DNA from: Actinomycetota bacterium
Lineage (GTDB): Bacteria > Actinomycetota > Acidimicrobiia > Acidimicrobiales > CADCSY01
Assembly: GCA_019348555.1 (NCBI GenBank)
Contig: JAHWJH010000009.1
Location: 1 to 36,000, forward strand
DNA: 36,000 nt
Reading direction: 5' to 3'
Shown here: piece by piece, positions 32,352-36,000 of the stretch
Numbering within the stretch: the first letter of the stretch is position 1
Layout: every line of letters begins with the position of its first letter
Program-made: the position numbers and the translations under genes
Notes under the pieces: generated by a model
What the model was told of the DNA's origin: nothing
What the model saw: only the letters and a program-made list of their open reading frames with translations
The model's database searches: none

Positions 32352-34297
32352 TGATCGGCGGCGGGGCCGGCGGGCACCACCATGGTCCCGGCGGCCACGG
32401 AGGATTCCGCGGCAACGTGGACGGCCTCCCGTTCGCCGGTGTCCCCTCCGAGCTGCGGGAGCGCTTCGACCAGCTGGTGGCCGAGGAGCCCGAGTTCCCC
32501 CTCGACGACCGCGCGCGCTTCCCCGCTGTCGTGCCGCCCGAGCAGCGCCCGGCCTTCACCCTCCGGCGCTTCGTCGCCCCCTACCGCCGAGCACTGGCCG
32601 GCGGCCTTGCCCTGGTGGTGGTCGAGACGGCGACGGGGCTGGTCGGGCCCGTGCTGACCCAGGTCGCCATCGACGAGGGGATCGGCCGGGGCGACGTCGG
32701 GCTCCTCGTGGTCGCTGCCGCCGGCTACCTGCTCGCCGTGGCCGCCAACGTCGCTGCCGGTGCCGCCCGCATCGCCTTCACGGGTCGGGTCGGCGAGCGG
32801 CTCCTGTTCGACCTGCGGGTACGGGTCTTCACCCACCTGCAGCGACTCTCACTCGAGTGGTTCACCGACGAGCGGGTCGGGCGGGTGATGACCCGCATGA
32901 CCAGCGACATCGACGCCTTGGCCGCCTTGTTCCACGACGGCCTGGTCAACCTGGTGGTCCAGGCGCTGACCGTGGTGGTGGTGTCGGTGGTGCTGTTCAG
33001 CTACGACGTCACCCTGGCGATGGTGACCCTCGCCGTGGTGGTCCCGACCATGACCGCCGCCACCTTGTGGTTCCGCAGCCGTTCCGACCGCGGCTACGGG
33101 GAGGTTCGACGCCGTCTGGCCGACGTGCTGGCCGATCTCCAGGAGAGCCTCGCCGGCATCCGCCTGGTGGCGGCCCACAATCGCCAGGACCACAACGTCG
33201 AGCGCCACCGACGGATCCTGGCCCGCTACCGCGACGCCAACGTCTACACCGCCACGGTGGGCGCCTGGTACGCCCCCGGCACCGAGCTGGTCGCCACGCT
33301 GGGCCAAGCCGTGCTGTTGGTGGTGGGCGGCCAGCGGGTGCTGCGAGGGCAGCTGAGCGTCGGCGAGCTGACCGCCTTCCTGCTGTTCCTCGCCACCTTC
33401 TTCGCCCCCATCCAGCAACTCGTGCACCTCTACACCACCTACCAGTCGGGCCAGGCGGCGGCCGCCAAGCTGCGAGAGCTGCTCGCCACCGAGCCGGGTG
33501 TGCCACAGCGCCCCGGTGCCGTGGAGCTTCCCCCCATCGACGGCGAGATCCGCCTCGAGGGCGTCGGCTTCGCCTACCGCTCGGACACGCCGGTGCTCCA
33601 CGACGTCGACCTCGCCATCCGCCCCGGTGAGACCTTCGCCCTGGTGGGGCCCACCGGCTCGGGCAAGTCGACGATCGCCAAGCTGGTGACCCGCTTCTAC
33701 GACCCGACCGCCGGACGGGTGCTGATCGACGGCCACGACGTCCGGGACGTGACGCTGGATTCGCTGCGACGCCAGATCGGTGTCGTGCCCCAGGAGCCGT
33801 TCCTCTTCGCCGGGTCGGTGCGCGACAACATCGCCTTCGCCCGCCCCGAGGTCGACGACGACGAGCTGGAGAAGGCGTGCGCGGCGCTGGGTCTGGACGG
33901 ACTGATCGGCGCCCTCCCCCAGGGGATCGACACCCCGGTCCACGAGCGAGGGTCGTCGCTGTCGTCGGGCCAGCGCCAGCTGCTGGCACTGGCCCGGGCG
34001 TTCGTGGCCCGGCCCCGCGTCCTCGTGCTCGACGAGGCCACCTCCAGCCTCGACCTGCGGTCCGAGGCCATGGTCGAGCGAGCCCTCGACGCGGTGCTCA
34101 ATGGTCGCACCGCCATCCTCATCGCCCACCGCCTCTCCACGGCCATGCGCGCCGACCGCATCGCCGTGGTCGACGCCGGCCGCATCGTCGAGGTGGGCAG
34201 CCACGATCAGCTGGTGGCCGCCGGCGGCCGTTACGCCGCCCTCTACGCCACCTGGTCGGGCGCCACCGCCCTTCCCGAGGCTCCCGTCAGCGGTTGA
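32348..34297 (+). CDS. ABC exporter half-transporter B (canonical VLDEATS, signature LSSGQ), His/Gly-rich N terminus
   Basis: MMIGGGAGGHHHGPGGHGGFRGNVDG...GPTGSGKSTIAKLVTRFYDPTAG...SSLSSGQRQLLALARAFVARPRVLVLDEATSSLD; ATGA overlap with partner. Confidence 0.96.
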   Translation: MMIGGGAGGHHHGPGGHGGFRGNVDGLPFAGVPSELRERFDQLVAEEPEFPLDDRARFPAVVPPEQRPAFTLRRFVAPYRRALAGGLALVVVETATGLVGPVLTQVAIDEGIGRGDVGLLVVAAAGYLLAVAANVAAGAARIAFTGRVGERLLFDLRVRVFTHLQRLSLEWFTDERVGRVMTRMTSDIDALAALFHDGLVNLVVQALTVVVVSVVLFSYDVTLAMVTLAVVVPTMTAATLWFRSRSDRGYGEVRRRLADVLADLQESLAGIRLVAAHNRQDHNVERHRRILARYRDANVYTATVGAWYAPGTELVATLGQAVLLVVGGQRVLRGQLSVGELTAFLLFLATFFAPIQQLVHLYTTYQSGQAAAAKLRELLATEPGVPQRPGAVELPPIDGEIRLEGVGFAYRSDTPVLHDVDLAIRPGETFALVGPTGSGKSTIAKLVTRFYDPTAGRVLIDGHDVRDVTLDSLRRQIGVVPQEPFLFAGSVRDNIAFARPEVDDDELEKACAALGLDGLIGALPQGIDTPVHERGSSLSSGQRQLLALARAFVARPRVLVLDEATSSLDLRSEAMVERALDAVLNGRTAILIAHRLSTAMRADRIAVVDAGRIVEVGSHDQLVAAGGRYAALYATWSGATALPEAPVSG

Positions 34298-34742
34298 CCA
34301 GGGCGAGCAGGCGGGGCTTCGATCGGGCGATGGCGTCGGCCAACAGTCGCTCGACGACCGGCCCGAACAACTCCCCGCCGTAGTGGAGGTGCATCGTGAG
34401 GCGGCTGGTGTCCCGGGAGCCTTCCTCCACCGTCGCCTCCAGGATCCAGTCGGAGTGCTCCCTGCCGTCGTGCTCCCATCGTTCGAAGCGGGCGACCCCC
34501 GGTTCGGGGCCGGGCGGCCGGTGCACGGTCCGCACCATGCGCAGCCGCTTCGACCGGGAGAGGGGCCCCAGCCGGGCTCGCAGGTCGACGGTCCAGGCCG
34601 GCCCGGGGTCGTCGTCCGCCGCCGCCGCCGGCTCCGCTCGGGGCACGAGCTCGAGCCAGCGCGGGTAGCGCTCGAGATCGTCGACCCACACGAACAGCTC
34701 GGCTGCGGTGCAGGGTGCTTCCAGGGTGACGTCGACGTCCAC
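34287..34742 (-). CDS. SRPBCC/START-like family protein (polyketide cyclase/coenzyme Q-binding type)
   Basis: VDVDVTLEAPCTAAELFVWVDDLERYPRWLELVPRAEPA...WTVDLRARLGPLSRSKRLRMVRTVHRP...GGELFGPVVERLLADAIARSKPRLLALV. Confidence 0.85.
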   Translation of the reverse strand: MDVDVTLEAPCTAAELFVWVDDLERYPRWLELVPRAEPAAAADDDPGPAWTVDLRARLGPLSRSKRLRMVRTVHRPPGPEPGVARFERWEHDGREHSDWILEATVEEGSRDTSRLTMHLHYGGELFGPVVERLLADAIARSKPRLLALVNR

Positions 34743-34867
34743 GGCTCGGATTCCTAGCGCGTCGACCGCACCGGCGGCACCTTCGGGAGGCGGGGTTCTC
34801 GCCGTGGTGTGGCTAACGTCGCCTCGGTGCGTCGCCGGACCGGGGTCCGCTGCCAGGAGGTCCAACG

Positions 34868-36000
34868 GTGACCGTCGTCGAACCGCTCGGCGAGCACGCC
34901 CTGCTGCTGTTCCTCCTGCAGTTCGTCCTCCTGCTCGTCGTGGCCCGGACGCTCGGGCACGTGGCCACCCGCATGGGGCTGCCGTCGGTGGTCGGCGAGC
35001 TGCTGGCCGGGTTCCTCCTCGGCCCGACGCTGTTCGGCACCATCGCCCCGGGGCTCCAGGAGTACGTGTTCCCCCAGGAGGAGGCCCAGGTCCACCTCCT
35101 GGAGGTCGTGTCGTGGCTGGGCGTCATCATGCTGCTGATCCTCACCGGGCTCGAGACCGACGTGGCGCTCATCGCCCGCAAGGGCAAGAAGGCCGCCGCC
35201 ATCTCCCTCGGCGGCATCGCCGTCCCCTTCGCGTCCGGCGTCGCCCTCGGCTTCCTGATCCCCGAGGACTTCCTGACGGCTCCCGACAAGCGACTGGTGT
35301 TCGCCCTGTTCATCGGCACCGCCATGAGCATCTCGGCCATCCCCGTCATCGCCAAGGTCCTCATGGAGATGAACATCATCCGCCGCGACATCGGCCAGAT
35401 CACGCTGGCGGCGGGCATGATCGACGACACCATCGGCTGGATCCTGCTCTCGGTGGTGGCGGGGCTGGCGGCCAGCGGTCAGATCGACCCCGCCACCGCC
35501 GGTCGGTCGATCATCTCGGTGCTGGCCATCCTCTTGATCGCCTACACGCTGGGGCGGCGAGCCGTCAGCTTCATCATCCGCTCCCTCCACAACCAGGTGG
35601 GCGGGGACACGGTGATGATCACCGCCCTCATGGCGCTGGCCCTCGCCTTCGCCGTGGTGACCCAGGCGCTGAAGCTCGAGGCCGTCCTCGGGGCCTTCAT
35701 CGCCGGAATCCTGGTCGGTCAGGTCAAGCGGTTCGACGAGCGGCTCCGCCACATCTTCGAGCAGGTCGCCCTCGGCATCTTCGCTCCGGTGTTCTTCGCC
35801 GCCTCCGGCCTGAGGGTCGACCTCAAGAGGCTGGCCCAGCCCCGGGTCCTCACCGTCGGCCTGATCGTGCTCATCATCGCCATCGCCGGCAAGTTCATCG
35901 GCGCCTACGTCGGCGCCAGGGTCACCAAGCTGGGCCACTGGGAGGCGCTCTCCCTCGGTGCGGGGATGAACGCCAGGGGCGCCATGGAGATCATCGTGGC
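34868..36000 (+). CDS. Cation:proton antiporter (CPA2/Kef type), incomplete at right edge; not in supplied ORF track
   Basis: VTVVEPLGEHALLLFLLQFVLLLVVARTLGHVATRMGLPSVVGELLAGFLLGPTLFGTIAPGLQ...LGVIMLLILTGLETDVALIARKGKKAAAISLGGIAVPF...AGMIDDTIGWILLS...LSLGAGMNARGAMEIIV; AGGAGG upstream of GTG 34868. Confidence 0.95.
   Translation, partial: MTVVEPLGEHALLLFLLQFVLLLVVARTLGHVATRMGLPSVVGELLAGFLLGPTLFGTIAPGLQEYVFPQEEAQVHLLEVVSWLGVIMLLILTGLETDVALIARKGKKAAAISLGGIAVPFASGVALGFLIPEDFLTAPDKRLVFALFIGTAMSISAIPVIAKVLMEMNIIRRDIGQITLAAGMIDDTIGWILLSVVAGLAASGQIDPATAGRSIISVLAILLIAYTLGRRAVSFIIRSLHNQVGGDTVMITALMALALAFAVVTQALKLEAVLGAFIAGILVGQVKRFDERLRHIFEQVALGIFAPVFFAASGLRVDLKRLAQPRVLTVGLIVLIIAIAGKFIGAYVGARVTKLGHWEALSLGAGMNARGAMEIIV

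Noticed and set aside
32849-34204. 451-aa minus ORF opposite ABC half B
   Set aside because: Antisense of conserved NBD codons; His/Asp/Gly/Val-rich pattern.
34754-35938. 394-aa minus ORF at the right edge
   Set aside because: Antisense to the cation:proton antiporter; D/E/G/H/Q-rich translation of membrane-protein complement.
1-36000. CRISPR arrays, tRNA/rRNA genes, transposases, integrases, phage or toxin-antitoxin/defence genes
   Set aside because: None recognised when reading the translations and intergenic regions; intergenic space is too short for arrays.

Overview
A 36 kb high-GC actinobacterial chromosomal window, probably Acidimicrobiia-like judging from mycothiol, F420, PIM-type and InhA/FabI-type genes. 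It is densely coding, with no rRNA, tRNA, CRISPR array, IS element or prophage that I could see. Main contents: pdxS (partial); a Leloir galactose locus (galK, glycosyltransferase, decayed alcohol dehydrogenase, GH2 glycosidase, galT, truncated aldo/keto reductase); a DUF3048 lipoprotein-like gene; htpX/lemA; an LPXTG surface protein; an AMIN-like lipoprotein; pimA-like; hsp20; GAF-ANTAR; STAS; an SDR; a LigD-like PE-Pol protein; patA/pgsA-like; an EF-G2-like GTPase; PRC-barrel; HIT; thrS; mshC; npdG; fabI; an M23 peptidase; a heterodimeric ABC exporter; SRPBCC; and a CPA2 antiporter that runs off the right edge and is missing from the supplied ORF track. I found no convincing wholly new system. 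The most interesting signals are: (1) a recurrent 'TANNNT-N7-start codon' pattern suggesting widespread leaderless transcription; (2) three possible leaderless mini-ORFs whose stops overlap the next gene's start (NTGA); (3) clustered gene decay inside the galactose locus; (4) a thrS-HIT-pgsA-patA-pimA-pdxS neighbourhood that looks split by inserted blocks; (5) a PE-Pol LigD-like protein with no ligase domain; (6) two genes (htpX, AMIN lipoprotein) that appear to lack a canonical start codon where homology or topology requires one. All family assignments come from reading the translations, without database searches.
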